Shown here in pieces: positions 34,689 to 44,033 of a stretch of 51,026 nucleotides of DNA. The stretch's first letter is position 1. Each line of letters begins with the position of its first letter. Origin of the DNA: an uncultured Gammaproteobacteria bacterium (GTDB lineage: Bacteria; Pseudomonadota; Gammaproteobacteria; CAMYKB01); contig CAMYKB010000030.1 of assembly GCA_947258875.1 (NCBI GenBank), positions 1 through 51,026 of the forward strand, given 5' to 3'. Position numbers and translations under genes: made by a program. The notes under the pieces are model-generated. The model saw only the letters and a program-made list of their open reading frames with translations, made no database searches and was not told where the DNA came from.

Positions 34689-36368
34689 ATGGAGCGACTC
34701 ATCATCGTTATTGCGGTTCTGCCGCTTGTTTCCGCGTTATTGATTCAGTTATTCGCTGGGCGCATCGGCCGTGACATTGCTCGGGTCAGTGTGGCCTTTA
34801 CCACCCTCAGTTTCCTATTATCTAGCCTGCTGCTATGGTGGGCATTGATTGGTTACGGGCCGCAGACGCTGTCGCTGGGCTATGCTGGCACGATCGTGCT
34901 GTTTGATCCTCTGAGTACCTTGCTGGCTGCGATCATCCTCGGCATCAGTTTGATCGTGCATTTGTACTCGGTGCGGTATATGGCCGAAGAAGCCGCCTAC
35001 GGCCAGTTCTTTGTGTTACTCGATCTGATGACAGCTGCGCTGTTATTCATGGTCATTGCGGGTGACTTGATTACGCTGGTAATCGCCTGGTACCTGGTCG
35101 GTGTGTTACTGTATTTCCTGTTGGGGCAGGACACTCGTAGCCAAACCGCGTACCGCTTTGCCTTCTGGACCCTGATTACATATCGCATTGGCGACTTACC
35201 GTTAATTCTCGCCGCTGCATTGCTGTATAACGCATATGATACCTGGTCATTGGCGACTATCTTTGCCGAGATTATGGCTGATCCATATGCTCATGAGGTT
35301 ATGGGTTTACCGTTAACGGAAGTAGTAGCTGCATTAATCGGCTTTGCTGCCTTTGCCCGTTCAGCCCAATTTCTTTTGCACACATGGCTACCTTACACCA
35401 TGGATGGGCCGACCCCGGTGTCGGCCTTGATGCATGCTGGTATCGTTAATGCTGGTGGGTTTTTAATCAATCGTTTTGCACCCGTGTTCATTCATAGCGG
35501 GGGCGTGTTGAACTGGATCTTCGTCGTCGGTTTGATCACCGCCGTGTTTGGCTCGCTGCTGATGTTAACCCAGAACGACATCAAAAAAGCACTTGGTTAT
35601 TCAACCATGGGTCAAATGGGTTTCATGATCATGGAATGTGGTATCGGCGCATTCTCATTAGCGATCTACCATATGTTCGCCCATGGTGTTTTCAAAGGCA
35701 CTATGTTCCTGTCCGCGGGTAGTGTAATCAATAATGCGCGTCAGGACGATGGCATTCCTAAAGATGAGCTCTATACCTTTGCAGTTGAAAAACAACCAAA
35801 CAAGGCACGTCAACCATGGCTACTGATGGCAGCCATTACCCTGGCTGTACCACTGGTGATTTTGGTTTTTGCGCATCTACTTGTTGCTGAAAATTATTAC
35901 CAGAAGCAGGGGGCGATCGTGTTGTTGTTCTTTGGTTGGGTAACGGGTGCACAACTTATCTTTGCCACATACCGTATGCGTAGCCAGAATGTCTGGAGAC
36001 TGGTGGGTTTGAGTGTGTTATCACTCGTGGTTGTAGTGCTGGGGTATGTTTTTATTAGCCATGCCTTTGATCTGTTTCTCTATCCGGATCCTGCGTTCCG
36101 TGCGCAGCTTTACTCTGCTGCCACAATAGACCTGCTACCTTTCGAGGTTTTGGTAGTCATCACCACATTGATTATCGTTTCAGGGTGGGTCGTGACATAT
36201 TATATGGAACAAAGCGATTATAGCCGACGCCAGCGAACTAAACGTTTGTGGCTAAACTTTTATGCACTGATATCTCGGGAGTTTTATATCAGTGACATTT
36301 ATACTCGTTTGGCGCGCACATTGTTGGCAATTTCTGGTCGATTAAATGTCTGGTTGAGGTGGTTATAA
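34689..36368 (+). CDS. dabB: DAB inorganic-carbon pump, membrane subunit DabB (NuoL-like)
   Basis: This 559-residue multi-pass membrane protein belongs to the proton-translocating NuoL/MrpA-like family. Typical core segments are MDGPTPVSALMHAGIVNAGG, the KKALGYSTMGQMGFMI stretch, and a His-rich IYHMFAHGVFKGTMFLSAG. In DAB complexes this subunit supplies the cation gradient that drives CO2 hydration by DabA. AGGGGTAGAG precedes the ATG. No other complex I genes are present, which argues against a NADH dehydrogenase. It is followed 1 base later by the small membrane subunit. Confidence 0.9.
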   Translation: MERLIIVIAVLPLVSALLIQLFAGRIGRDIARVSVAFTTLSFLLSSLLLWWALIGYGPQTLSLGYAGTIVLFDPLSTLLAAIILGISLIVHLYSVRYMAEEAAYGQFFVLLDLMTAALLFMVIAGDLITLVIAWYLVGVLLYFLLGQDTRSQTAYRFAFWTLITYRIGDLPLILAAALLYNAYDTWSLATIFAEIMADPYAHEVMGLPLTEVVAALIGFAAFARSAQFLLHTWLPYTMDGPTPVSALMHAGIVNAGGFLINRFAPVFIHSGGVLNWIFVVGLITAVFGSLLMLTQNDIKKALGYSTMGQMGFMIMECGIGAFSLAIYHMFAHGVFKGTMFLSAGSVINNARQDDGIPKDELYTFAVEKQPNKARQPWLLMAAITLAVPLVILVFAHLLVAENYYQKQGAIVLLFFGWVTGAQLIFATYRMRSQNVWRLVGLSVLSLVVVVLGYVFISHAFDLFLYPDPAFRAQLYSAATIDLLPFEVLVVITTLIIVSGWVVTYYMEQSDYSRRQRTKRLWLNFYALISREFYISDIYTRLARTLLAISGRLNVWLRWL

Positions 36369-36369
36369 C

Positions 36370-37131
36370 ATGACTGATTCAATGATCATTCTGCTTGCCG
36401 GAATTTTCCTACCGTTGTTTCCCATGAGTATGGTATTCAACGCTATCATTGAAAAAATCAAATATGTCTGGGTGCGGGCAGTCTTATTTGTAGTATGGCC
36501 CTTATGCGGTTTATTGATTGTGTTCAATAGCAATGTGGTCATACCCGGTTGGTTATTGCCACTGGCCCTGGCTACCTCAGCGCTGTATGCCTTACGTATG
36601 CTGAGCTTGCGTGGAGTGGACCAGTGGTGTGGGTTTTTGGCCACTTCGTTATGGAGTTTACTCTGGTTAGCCGTCATGCAGGATGCTACGGCGGTATTGT
36701 TGAATAGTTATGCATTGAGTATGAGTGTGCCACTGGTATTACTGGTGTTACTAAGTGCAGGCCTGGAACAACGCTTTGGTGCTGCTTATACCGGTTTATA
36801 TGGTGGGCTGGGAAGAGCGATTCCCCGTTTCGCAGGAATATTGGTCACGGTTGTAGTAGCTGCGATTGCCACACCGTTGTTCCCGACCTTTTTTATTATG
36901 CTCGACATGGTTGTTGAAACCGTTTCGGCCACGCCGCTTACAGCGATGGTTTTGTTGCTTATCTGGTTGCTGTGGAGCTGGGCCGGAGCGCGCTTGATCC
37001 AGGGCTTGATCGTAGGCAGGGCAAGTGATGTCAAGATAGCAGATATGGGTAACACTACCACCAGTCTATTTTCGCTGGCGCTACTTGCGTTAATTGTTGC
37101 TGGTGTGTACCTGGGTGGAGTTATTTTATGA
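36370..37131 (+). CDS. Membrane protein of the DAB cluster (truncated NuoM/NuoL-like)
   Basis: This 253-residue protein has seven or eight hydrophobic helices and few charged residues. It shows no motif that I can name, but its hydrophobic layout resembles the terminal part of a NuoL/NuoM-like protein. Its position is fixed between dabB and dabA, with a 1-base gap and a 4-base overlap (ATGA), so it is very probably part of the same complex. Similar three-gene arrangements occur in DAB1-type operons. Confidence 0.75.
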   Translation: MTDSMIILLAGIFLPLFPMSMVFNAIIEKIKYVWVRAVLFVVWPLCGLLIVFNSNVVIPGWLLPLALATSALYALRMLSLRGVDQWCGFLATSLWSLLWLAVMQDATAVLLNSYALSMSVPLVLLVLLSAGLEQRFGAAYTGLYGGLGRAIPRFAGILVTVVVAAIATPLFPTFFIMLDMVVETVSATPLTAMVLLLIWLLWSWAGARLIQGLIVGRASDVKIADMGNTTTSLFSLALLALIVAGVYLGGVIL

Positions 37132-40100
37132 GTTTAGTAATTGGACAAAGACTCAGGATACGCTCCATGATCTATGTGGCGAGCGAAGCAATTCCGTTTT
37201 TCTACCCAATGCGTACCTTTATTCATCATAATCCTCTACACAACCTGGAGGATCTGCCTTTTGAGCAGGCCGTACAGGAAGGTAAGCGTTTATTTCATGG
37301 TCGTGTCTTCTTACGCAGACCTGTTTATCAAAACTACCTGGAGCAGGGTAAGGTGGATAGACAGGACCTGACTTCACAAGTAGCCGACTATGTAGCTAAG
37401 CGTGAACCTCTGCCTGGTATTGACCTGCAGCGATGGCTGATGGCGCTTTTAACCCAAACCGAACAAAAAGTGGTTATTAGACACAACATTGCCAGTACCG
37501 AGGATCTTCAAGCGGCGGTAAACAACAAGGGTCTGACGCAGGAAGTATTTATACCTGACCGTATAGTGCCGTATTTACGACATGAATTACTTGGTGATCG
37601 ACCTGTTTATGATGCTGCGGATGCTTTGTATGGCACCGAAATCGCTACCGAACTCGATGAACTTGTCATCAAAAGTTGCCTGGACTTTTTTGATGAGGGT
37701 CAATCAGTCTGGTCGATGCCGGGGCGCAAAGGTGGCTTCTTTCAGGCCTGGCGTAAAGTGGCCAATCGCAATATCCGGCTTTATTTGCGAGGTATGCATA
37801 TACAGGACATTCTTGCTGTAGACGACACGCCGGAGGGTGTGATTACCCATGTAATGAATACGCTAGGCATTCCCGAAGAACGCTGGGTTCATTATTTCAC
37901 ACGTGAATTGGCGCAACTGCATGGTTGGGCAGGTTTTATACGCTGGCGCTGGAATGCCAAGAATTATTACTGGAGCAAACGTTATCCCGCTGACCTGATC
38001 GACATGATGGCTATACGTTTAACCTTTGCGCTGGCTCTGCTTAGTGAGCGGCACAATGAGTGGGGTCGTAAAGGTATCGCCACTACGGCGCTTGAGATTG
38101 AAGAAGCGATCGAAAGCAAAACCATGGAAACGTATTTACGTTATGAGTTACATGGCAAACGTATTGTGCCGGCCATGGCGAAACGAGTGGAACAGACCCT
38201 TGCACGCGGTAATGATCCGCAAATCGAAAAAGTCTTTAATGAGTATGTTGAGTTCAAACGCCAGCATGAAGCCAGGACACAGGCGGACAGGCTGTACACG
38301 CTGGCTACACGTGTTAACCAGATGGATGCCCTGCGATCGTTAACAGCTGATGAATTTAGCGATTTGCTGGATAGCCTGCGCATGTTTGAGTTTTGTGAAG
38401 GTATGTTCTGGTTACGCGCCATGGAAGCTCGTGCCATTAAACATTTACTGGCCGGGGTAAACCTTGCACCACCTGAGCCGCGCGATAAACGCCCCTTCGT
38501 GCAGGCGATGTTTTGTATTGATACCCGTTCCGAACGTATTCGTCGCCATCTGGAAAGTGTTGGTGATTATCAAACTTTTGGCATTGCTGGTTTCTTTGGT
38601 GTGCCCTTGAGCTTCATGGAGCTGGGTAAGGGTAGCGAAATGCATCTTTGCCCAGTGTTGTTAACACCGAAAAACCTGGTACTGGAAATGACCGTCGCCG
38701 ATGCCGAAGACGTGCATCCGGTTACAGCGCTTGAGAAGGCCATGCATGAATTGAAAGCATCGGTGTTTGGCCCCTTTGTAACGGTTGAGGCAATTGGCTT
38801 GTTATTCGGGTTTGATATGGTTGGCAAGACCTTGATGCCACAAACCTATAATCACTGGCGTAAACGCCTGTATCGAAAAAAACGTTCCACACATCTTCTG
38901 ATCGATAAACTCGATCGCGAGCAAGCAGATTCTATTCTAAGAACAATACAACGTGCTGTGATTATCATGGCGATTGAACAAGATCTAGGTCTGGAAGCCG
39001 AACGCATTAGTGACGACATGGTGCGCGAGTTGCGTGAGGCCGCCCTGGGTAGACACAAGGGCGCTGCCACGCTGGGTAGTTTGTTAAATTTAAGTAAACA
39101 ACAGGAGCGTGAATTCATATTGCGCTTGCGTGACAACTACCGGATTGATGCTGCCTATACCCAACTACAAATGGAAAGACTGGCGCGGATCGGTTTCAGC
39201 CTTGATGAGCAGGTAAATTTCGTTAGCCAGGCGCTGCGGTCGATAGGCCTAACCAAGGATTTCTCGCGTTTTATACTGCTGTTTGGACATGGTAGTTCCT
39301 CGGAAAACAATCCGTATGAATCTGCACTGGATTGTGGTGCATGCGGCGGAAATCATGGCCATGTCAGCGCACGAGTGTTGGCCCAGATGGCGAATAAAAA
39401 TGAAGTGCGCCGGAAGCTACGTATTCAGGGGATTGAAATTGCAGACGATGTCTGGTTTGTTGCTGCGCTTCACAACACCACCACAGACGAACTAAAACTT
39501 TACGATCTCGATCATATTCCATCGACACATATTTTTTATATTGATCGCTTACGTACGGGACTGTTAGCTGCCTCGCGTCTTTGTGCTCAAGAGCGGTTAC
39601 CCAGTTTACAGCTTAAACCACAGGCCCGAGAGCCGGCAGTTGCTTATCGCGAAGTCGAGCGAAATGCAATGGACTGGTCACAAGTGCGGCCGGAATGGGG
39701 CTTGTCTCGAAACGCCTATATAATTATTGGCCGTCGAAGTTTAACCAAGACTATGTCACTGGAAGGTCGTTCGTTCCTGCATTCCTATGATTATCATCTG
39801 GATCCCAAGCTACGACTTTTGGAAAATATTCTTACAGGCCCCTTGGTTGTGGCTCAATGGATTAATATGGAACACTATTTTTCAACAGTTGATAATGAAC
39901 GCTTTGGAAGTGGCAGCAAGGTATATCACAATGTTGCTGGTCGGTTTGGTGTCATGACGGGTGGGCTGAGTGATCTCCGTACCGGATTGCCTTCCCAGAC
40001 CGTTCTGGATAAAGGATTACCATTTCATGAGCCATTACGCCTGATCACCGTAATAGAGGCTCCTCTGGAACATGCCTGGCGGGCGATAGAAAGTGTCGTT

Positions 40101-40256
40101 ACCGTCAAGAACCTGGTACTAAATGATTGGATCCGAGTTCTGGTCATCGATCAGGAGAAACAAGTTGTCTATAGCTACAATAATGGTAATTGGGATGAAC
40201 AGTCACTAGTCGATACGCACGAGTTATCCTTAGCCAAGGAGTCCAGTACGCAATGA
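37128..40256 (+). CDS. dabA: DAB inorganic-carbon pump, carbonic-anhydrase-like subunit DabA (DUF2309)
   Basis: This cytoplasmic subunit is thought to hydrate CO2 to bicarbonate in one direction, driven by its membrane partner. The expected zinc ligands are visible: C463 and D465 in AMFCIDTRSERI, H721 in LFGHGSSSENN, and C736 in LDCGACGGNHG. At 1042 residues it is of the long DabA1 type rather than the shorter DabA2. Its stop overlaps the PII-like gene by 4 bases (ATGA). Confidence 0.92.
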   Translation: MSLVIGQRLRIRSMIYVASEAIPFFYPMRTFIHHNPLHNLEDLPFEQAVQEGKRLFHGRVFLRRPVYQNYLEQGKVDRQDLTSQVADYVAKREPLPGIDLQRWLMALLTQTEQKVVIRHNIASTEDLQAAVNNKGLTQEVFIPDRIVPYLRHELLGDRPVYDAADALYGTEIATELDELVIKSCLDFFDEGQSVWSMPGRKGGFFQAWRKVANRNIRLYLRGMHIQDILAVDDTPEGVITHVMNTLGIPEERWVHYFTRELAQLHGWAGFIRWRWNAKNYYWSKRYPADLIDMMAIRLTFALALLSERHNEWGRKGIATTALEIEEAIESKTMETYLRYELHGKRIVPAMAKRVEQTLARGNDPQIEKVFNEYVEFKRQHEARTQADRLYTLATRVNQMDALRSLTADEFSDLLDSLRMFEFCEGMFWLRAMEARAIKHLLAGVNLAPPEPRDKRPFVQAMFCIDTRSERIRRHLESVGDYQTFGIAGFFGVPLSFMELGKGSEMHLCPVLLTPKNLVLEMTVADAEDVHPVTALEKAMHELKASVFGPFVTVEAIGLLFGFDMVGKTLMPQTYNHWRKRLYRKKRSTHLLIDKLDREQADSILRTIQRAVIIMAIEQDLGLEAERISDDMVRELREAALGRHKGAATLGSLLNLSKQQEREFILRLRDNYRIDAAYTQLQMERLARIGFSLDEQVNFVSQALRSIGLTKDFSRFILLFGHGSSSENNPYESALDCGACGGNHGHVSARVLAQMANKNEVRRKLRIQGIEIADDVWFVAALHNTTTDELKLYDLDHIPSTHIFYIDRLRTGLLAASRLCAQERLPSLQLKPQAREPAVAYREVERNAMDWSQVRPEWGLSRNAYIIIGRRSLTKTMSLEGRSFLHSYDYHLDPKLRLLENILTGPLVVAQWINMEHYFSTVDNERFGSGSKVYHNVAGRFGVMTGGLSDLRTGLPSQTVLDKGLPFHEPLRLITVIEAPLEHAWRAIESVVTVKNLVLNDWIRVLVIDQEKQVVYSYNNGNWDEQSLVDTHELSLAKESSTQ

Positions 40257-40579
40257 ATAATCTCAACTCTAGTTCAGTCAAGAAACTTGAAATCATTCTC
40301 AGTGGTGAGCATCAGGCCTTTGCAACCGATTTGCTTGATAATGCAGGGGTAACTGGTTATACAATTATCAATAACCTTTCCGGTAAGGGGCGCCATGGTT
40401 TTCATGAAGGTCACCTGATGTTCAACGAGGAGGATGTTTTGATTATGATCATTGCAGCAGTGCCCGATAAACTGGTCGAGCCTATTCTTGATGGCCTCGA
40501 ACCATTTTATAGTGAGCACTCTGGAGTTGTGTTTGTGTCTGATATCCAGGTCACCCGACTTGTTAAATTCAGTAGTTAA
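40253..40579 (+). CDS. CPII-like PII signalling protein
   Basis: This 108-residue protein has the ferredoxin-like PII fold pattern (KKLEIILSGEHQAFATDLLD, GYTIINNLSGKGRHGFHEG, then VPDKLVEPILDGLEPFYSEH). It lacks the Tyr-containing T-loop of GlnB. CPII proteins linked to carboxysomes bind adenine nucleotides and bicarbonate, and this one overlaps dabA by 4 bases. It probably regulates the DAB pump or the SulP permease downstream. Confidence 0.85.
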   Translation: MNNLNSSSVKKLEIILSGEHQAFATDLLDNAGVTGYTIINNLSGKGRHGFHEGHLMFNEEDVLIMIIAAVPDKLVEPILDGLEPFYSEHSGVVFVSDIQVTRLVKFSS

Positions 40580-40705
40580 CAAAAAAGTAGTTTGGGTCAG
40601 AGTAAAAAAAACAGGATCATAGAGCAATATTCGCTAACGTTTATTATTACATTTAGTAATTAAGATCCCTTAACTGTGTGTTAGGCAGCCTGAGTATTGA
40701 GCTTT

Positions 40706-42352
40706 ATGCGCATCTTTAATGAAATTGGTTTCCACAATCTTCGCGGTGATATTTTTGGCGGCGTAACAGCAGCCGTAATTGCTTTACCCATGGCACTTGC
40801 TTTTGGTGTGGCTTCAGGCGCTGGTGCAGAAGCGGGGTTGTATGGTGCGATTCTTGTAGGTTTATTTGCAGCATTGTTTGGTGGTTCGCCAACGCTAATA
40901 TCTGAACCCACTGGACCAATGACTGTTGTCTTTACCGCAGTTATTGCAAATCTTATCGCGTCAGATCCTGTTAATGGTATGGCTATGGCGTTTACTGTGG
41001 TGATAATGGCCGGCATGTTCCAGATTCTTTTTGGTACTATGCGCCTTGGCAAATACGTCACCCTGATGCCCTACACTGTCGTTTCCGGTTTTATGTCGGG
41101 GATCGGCATTATCCTGATTATTCTGCAAATAGGTCCACTACTCGGCCAGGCAGTACCATCTGGTGGAGTCATCGGTATTCTGCAGGCTATACCGGAACTT
41201 ATCACAGGTATTCGTGCTGAAGAAACAATGCTTGCTGCACTTACCGTGGCGGTCCTATTTTTTATGCCTAACCGCTTTAAGCGTTACATGCCAGCGCAGC
41301 TGCTTGCTTTGATCGTAGGTACTGTGGTGTCTGTGTGGTTACTGAGCACAGATGATATTCGTCGTATTGGTGAGATTCCAACAGGGTTACCGGAATTTCA
41401 ATTACCTGTGTTTGGCGCAGAGCAATGGCGAAGTATGCTAATCGATGCCATTGTGCTTGGGATGTTGGGTTGTATTGATGCACTACTAACATCTGTTGTT
41501 GCGGATAGTATCACACGAAAACGACACAAGTCGGATAAGGAGTTAATCGGGCAGGGTATAGGTAATGTTATGTCTGGTTTATTTGGTGGCTTACCTGGTG
41601 CAGGTGCAACCATGGGTACAGTCGTAAGTATACAGGCTGGTGCTCAGACCGCATTAGCCGGTATAGTGAGGGCTGGCATACTACTTATTGTCGTACTATG
41701 GGCTGCTGATCTTACTTCACCCATACCTTTGGCGGTATTGTCCGGCATTGCATTAAAAGTAGGCATCGATATTATCGATTGGGGATTTCTAAAACGCGCC
41801 CATTTGATCTCTGGTAAGGGTGTATTGATTACTTATGGGGTTATTGCGCTAACGGTATTTGTTGATTTGATTGCAGCTGTAGGTATTGGTTTATTTGTCG
41901 CTAATGTCATGACAATTACACGACTATCTGACTTGCAAGCAGATGATGTAAATGCAATAACGGATCCTGATGATACAGTTCTGGAACTTTCAGCACGTGA
42001 GAAAGAATTATTAAAATCAGCTTCAGGTAAGGTTTTATTGTTTCACCTGAAGGGTGCTATGATTTTTGGCACATCACGTGCAATCACCCGGAAGAATTCA
42101 CAGATCGAGGGTTGTCATGCTCTTGTCGTTGATATAAATGATGTACTGCATCTTGGTGTTTCTGCAGCATTATCTCTTGAAGAGGCCATTCTTGATATGA
42201 CTCGAGCGGATAGAACGGTTTATATCGTAGCCAGTGAAGGACAACCATTACAGCGCCTTGAAAAGATGGGAGTGCTAAAAAATATACCTAAAGAAAATGT
42301 TGTTGATGAACGAATTATTGCGTTTGAACGTCTTGAAGAATTATCAGCCTGA
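40706..42352 (+). CDS. SulP-family permease (putative bicarbonate transporter)
   Basis: This 548-residue anion transporter has about ten to twelve membrane helices beginning with FGGVTAAVIALPMALAFGVA and a C-terminal STAS domain (about 430-548). SulP proteins beside DAB and carboxysome genes are good candidates for bicarbonate uptake. The ATG at 40706 is used; an in-frame TTG at 40697 would add three residues. It follows the CPII-like gene by 126 bases. Unlike the first SulP in the window, it has no coiled-coil insertion. The GGGTCAGAGTAAAAA stretch at 40594 in the gap resembles a known dispersed repeat end, but it is a single copy. Confidence 0.9.
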   Translation: MRIFNEIGFHNLRGDIFGGVTAAVIALPMALAFGVASGAGAEAGLYGAILVGLFAALFGGSPTLISEPTGPMTVVFTAVIANLIASDPVNGMAMAFTVVIMAGMFQILFGTMRLGKYVTLMPYTVVSGFMSGIGIILIILQIGPLLGQAVPSGGVIGILQAIPELITGIRAEETMLAALTVAVLFFMPNRFKRYMPAQLLALIVGTVVSVWLLSTDDIRRIGEIPTGLPEFQLPVFGAEQWRSMLIDAIVLGMLGCIDALLTSVVADSITRKRHKSDKELIGQGIGNVMSGLFGGLPGAGATMGTVVSIQAGAQTALAGIVRAGILLIVVLWAADLTSPIPLAVLSGIALKVGIDIIDWGFLKRAHLISGKGVLITYGVIALTVFVDLIAAVGIGLFVANVMTITRLSDLQADDVNAITDPDDTVLELSAREKELLKSASGKVLLFHLKGAMIFGTSRAITRKNSQIEGCHALVVDINDVLHLGVSAALSLEEAILDMTRADRTVYIVASEGQPLQRLEKMGVLKNIPKENVVDERIIAFERLEELSA

Positions 42353-42430
42353 TAGGTTATTCATAAATCATGATTCCAATATTTCTGTATGCAAAAAATG
42401 AAGATATGAAATATATGCCATCTGAAGCAG

Positions 42431-42760
42431 TTAGATGATTGCTACATCAGGCAACTGTTTATCCAGACTCAGATCGGCAATCATGCGCTTTAATCTGTGG
42501 TTCTCATCTTCGAGTTGCTTTAGTCGGCGTACCTCGGAAATACCCAGACCACCAGACTTCATTCTTCCCGTCATATAAGGTCGCCTCTGAGATCGCCATC
42601 TTCCGGCAGACCTCGCCGACCCGTTTCGGCCTGCTATAGCGCAAAGGCAATCTGTACACCTGTGAACTTCGTTCTCCTCATGGCAAATGCCCTCTCTTCT
42701 TCTATCTATTTTGACAGAAATCCCTACTTTTGGAGGCTCCAATTTATAGGGGGGAGGACA
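42431..42760 (-). mobile_element. Decayed IS3-family remnant (orfA fragment and left end)
   Basis: On the minus strand, an ATG at 42681 begins MRRTKFTGVQIAFAL and then meets a stop. Other frames continue as GEVCRKMAISEATLYD and GISEVRRLKQLEDENHRLKR, which together reconstruct an IS3-type OrfA with its leucine zipper. The terminal sequence TGTCCTCCCCCCTATAAATT, read on the minus strand from 42760, looks like the element's left end. The orfB transposase and right end are missing, so the element is dead. No gene is seen in 42353-42430. Confidence 0.75.
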
Positions 42761-42902
42761 CATCATTGGCGTGTGTTTATTTTGTTTCAGATTGGGTGAG
42801 GTAGCCATCGGCGCAGTCTAGCGAAAAGCAGGCAGGGTATACTACAGTCTGTTTCATACAAATGAATTTTAACGCCACAGACAGGGGCGCTGATTAAAAA
42901 AC

Positions 42903-43394
42903 ATGCGGCAAGAACTCGAACAACTTTCACAAACCGTAGGCCAGGTCTTAAAAGTTCACCAGCTGATGGTCGCTACTGCCGAATCCTGTACCGGTGGCTG
43001 GGTCGCCAAGGTACTGACCGATATCGCAGGCAGCTCGGCCTGGGTCGAACGCGGGTTTGTGACCTATACCAATCAGGCCAAGGTGGAGATGCTGGGTGTG
43101 CGACAGACTACCCTGGAGGCCCATGGCGCTGTCAGTGAACAGACCGTGCGTGAAATGGCCGTCGGGGCGTTGGCCAACAGCCTTGCCGATGTTGCGGTGG
43201 CGATCAGTGGCGTCGCGGGGCCAGGCGGAGGCGCGCCGGACAAGCCCGTTGGCACAGTGTGGTTTGCCTGGGCACGTAGAGGCGATGGTATAAAAACAGC
43301 CTGCGACCGGTTCGACGGAGATCGTGAGGCAGTACGCCAGCAGGCTGTACTGCAAGCCTTGCGGGGGATTAAGACACTTGTCGAAGCAGAATAA
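42903..43394 (+). CDS. pncC: Nicotinamide-nucleotide amidase PncC (CinA C-terminal domain)
   Basis: This 163-residue enzyme deamidates nicotinamide mononucleotide in NAD salvage. It has family motifs TAESCTGGWVAKVLTDIAGSS, FVTYTNQAKVEMLGV, AVSEQTVREMA and ISGVAGPGGGAPDKPVGTVW. It lies upstream of recA, a common gammaproteobacterial arrangement. The end of the gene overlaps the thpR start. Confidence 0.95.
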   Translation: MRQELEQLSQTVGQVLKVHQLMVATAESCTGGWVAKVLTDIAGSSAWVERGFVTYTNQAKVEMLGVRQTTLEAHGAVSEQTVREMAVGALANSLADVAVAISGVAGPGGGAPDKPVGTVWFAWARRGDGIKTACDRFDGDREAVRQQAVLQALRGIKTLVEAE

Positions 43395-43914
43395 CACCCG
43401 GCAGAGGCTGTTTTTTGCGTTGTGGCCCGACGTTGATACTCGCGCGCGCATCGCAAAATGTTCACTTAGATTGCCCCGTAAACGCGGCAAACCGGTGGCG
43501 GTAGAGAATCTCCATATCACGCTGGCCTTTATCGGTATGGTTGATGGTGATACGCGCGCCTGTCTCGAATCTCAGGGGGGGGCGCTGCAGGCTCCGCAGT
43601 TTGAGCTGGTACTGGACCAGTTTGGCTATTTCCCCAAACCCAAAGTCCTGTGGCTTGGGGTCTCGCACCGTCCCCAGGCGCTTGGCGGATTGGTGGCTGG
43701 CTTGAATACAGCGCTGGCACCATGCGGATATCAAGCTGAGGCGCGCCCCTTTCACCCGCATGTGACCTTGTTCCGCAAGGCTGAGCCTGCCGCTGAGCCG
43801 GCCGCGGCAGAGACGATTCACTGGCTAATAGACCATTTCAGTCTGGTGGAATCGGTCACAGATCCGGGTGGCGTCCGCTATAAAGTGATCAGGGATTATC
43901 CGCTGGACGCTTAA
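43378..43914 (+). CDS. thpR: RNA 2',3'-cyclic phosphodiesterase (LigT/ThpR)
   Basis: This 2H-family phosphoesterase has two HxTx motifs, HITL in NLHITLAFIG and HVTL in FHPHVTLFRK. It starts RLFFALWPD, as is typical. I chose the TTG at 43378 (178 residues), preceded by a GGGGG stretch, because the family begins just there. The frame is open to an upstream ATG at 43324, which would lie deep in pncC. The 17-base overlap with pncC suggests coupling. The gene occurs near pncC and recA in several genomes. Confidence 0.9.
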   Translation: MSKQNNTRQRLFFALWPDVDTRARIAKCSLRLPRKRGKPVAVENLHITLAFIGMVDGDTRACLESQGGALQAPQFELVLDQFGYFPKPKVLWLGVSHRPQALGGLVAGLNTALAPCGYQAEARPFHPHVTLFRKAEPAAEPAAAETIHWLIDHFSLVESVTDPGGVRYKVIRDYPLDA

Positions 43915-43917
43915 TCT

Positions 43918-43942
43918 GGCAGCCCGGCTTTTTTCGGCTGCC
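43918..43942 (+). terminator. Hairpin after thpR
   Basis: GGCAGCC and GGCTGCC form a 7-base stem around a loop that contains TTTTTT. The stem starts 4 bases after the thpR stop. The T-run is in the loop rather than after the stem, so termination is uncertain. Confidence 0.35.
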
Positions 43943-43972
43943 GGTTCTGTGTGATAATCCGATGCTTGAAAC

Positions 43973-44013
43973 GGCAATAGACATCCTGGGGCTGTGTTAG
44001 CCCACCTATTGCC
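43973..44013 (+). promoter_or_regulatory. Nested hairpin in the recA leader
   Basis: GGCAATAG and CTATTGCC form an outer 8-base stem, with an inner GGGCT/AGCCC stem around GTGTT. It sits 20 bases upstream of the recA start. A -10-like GATAAT lies at 43953-43958. I did not find a LexA-type CTG-N10-CAG box. Confidence 0.45.
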
Positions 44014-44033
44014 GATCTTGAGGAGAGAAATCC

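Noticed and set aside
40594-40608. GGGTCAGAGTAAAAA resembling the end of a RAYT-associated repeat
   Set aside because: Only one partial copy without its inverted partner is visible, so it cannot be supported here.
42431-42808. A 125-codon open frame on the minus strand
   Set aside because: Only its last third resembles transposase; the rest reads IS3 OrfA and its leader in the wrong frame. It is recorded as a decayed element, not a gene.
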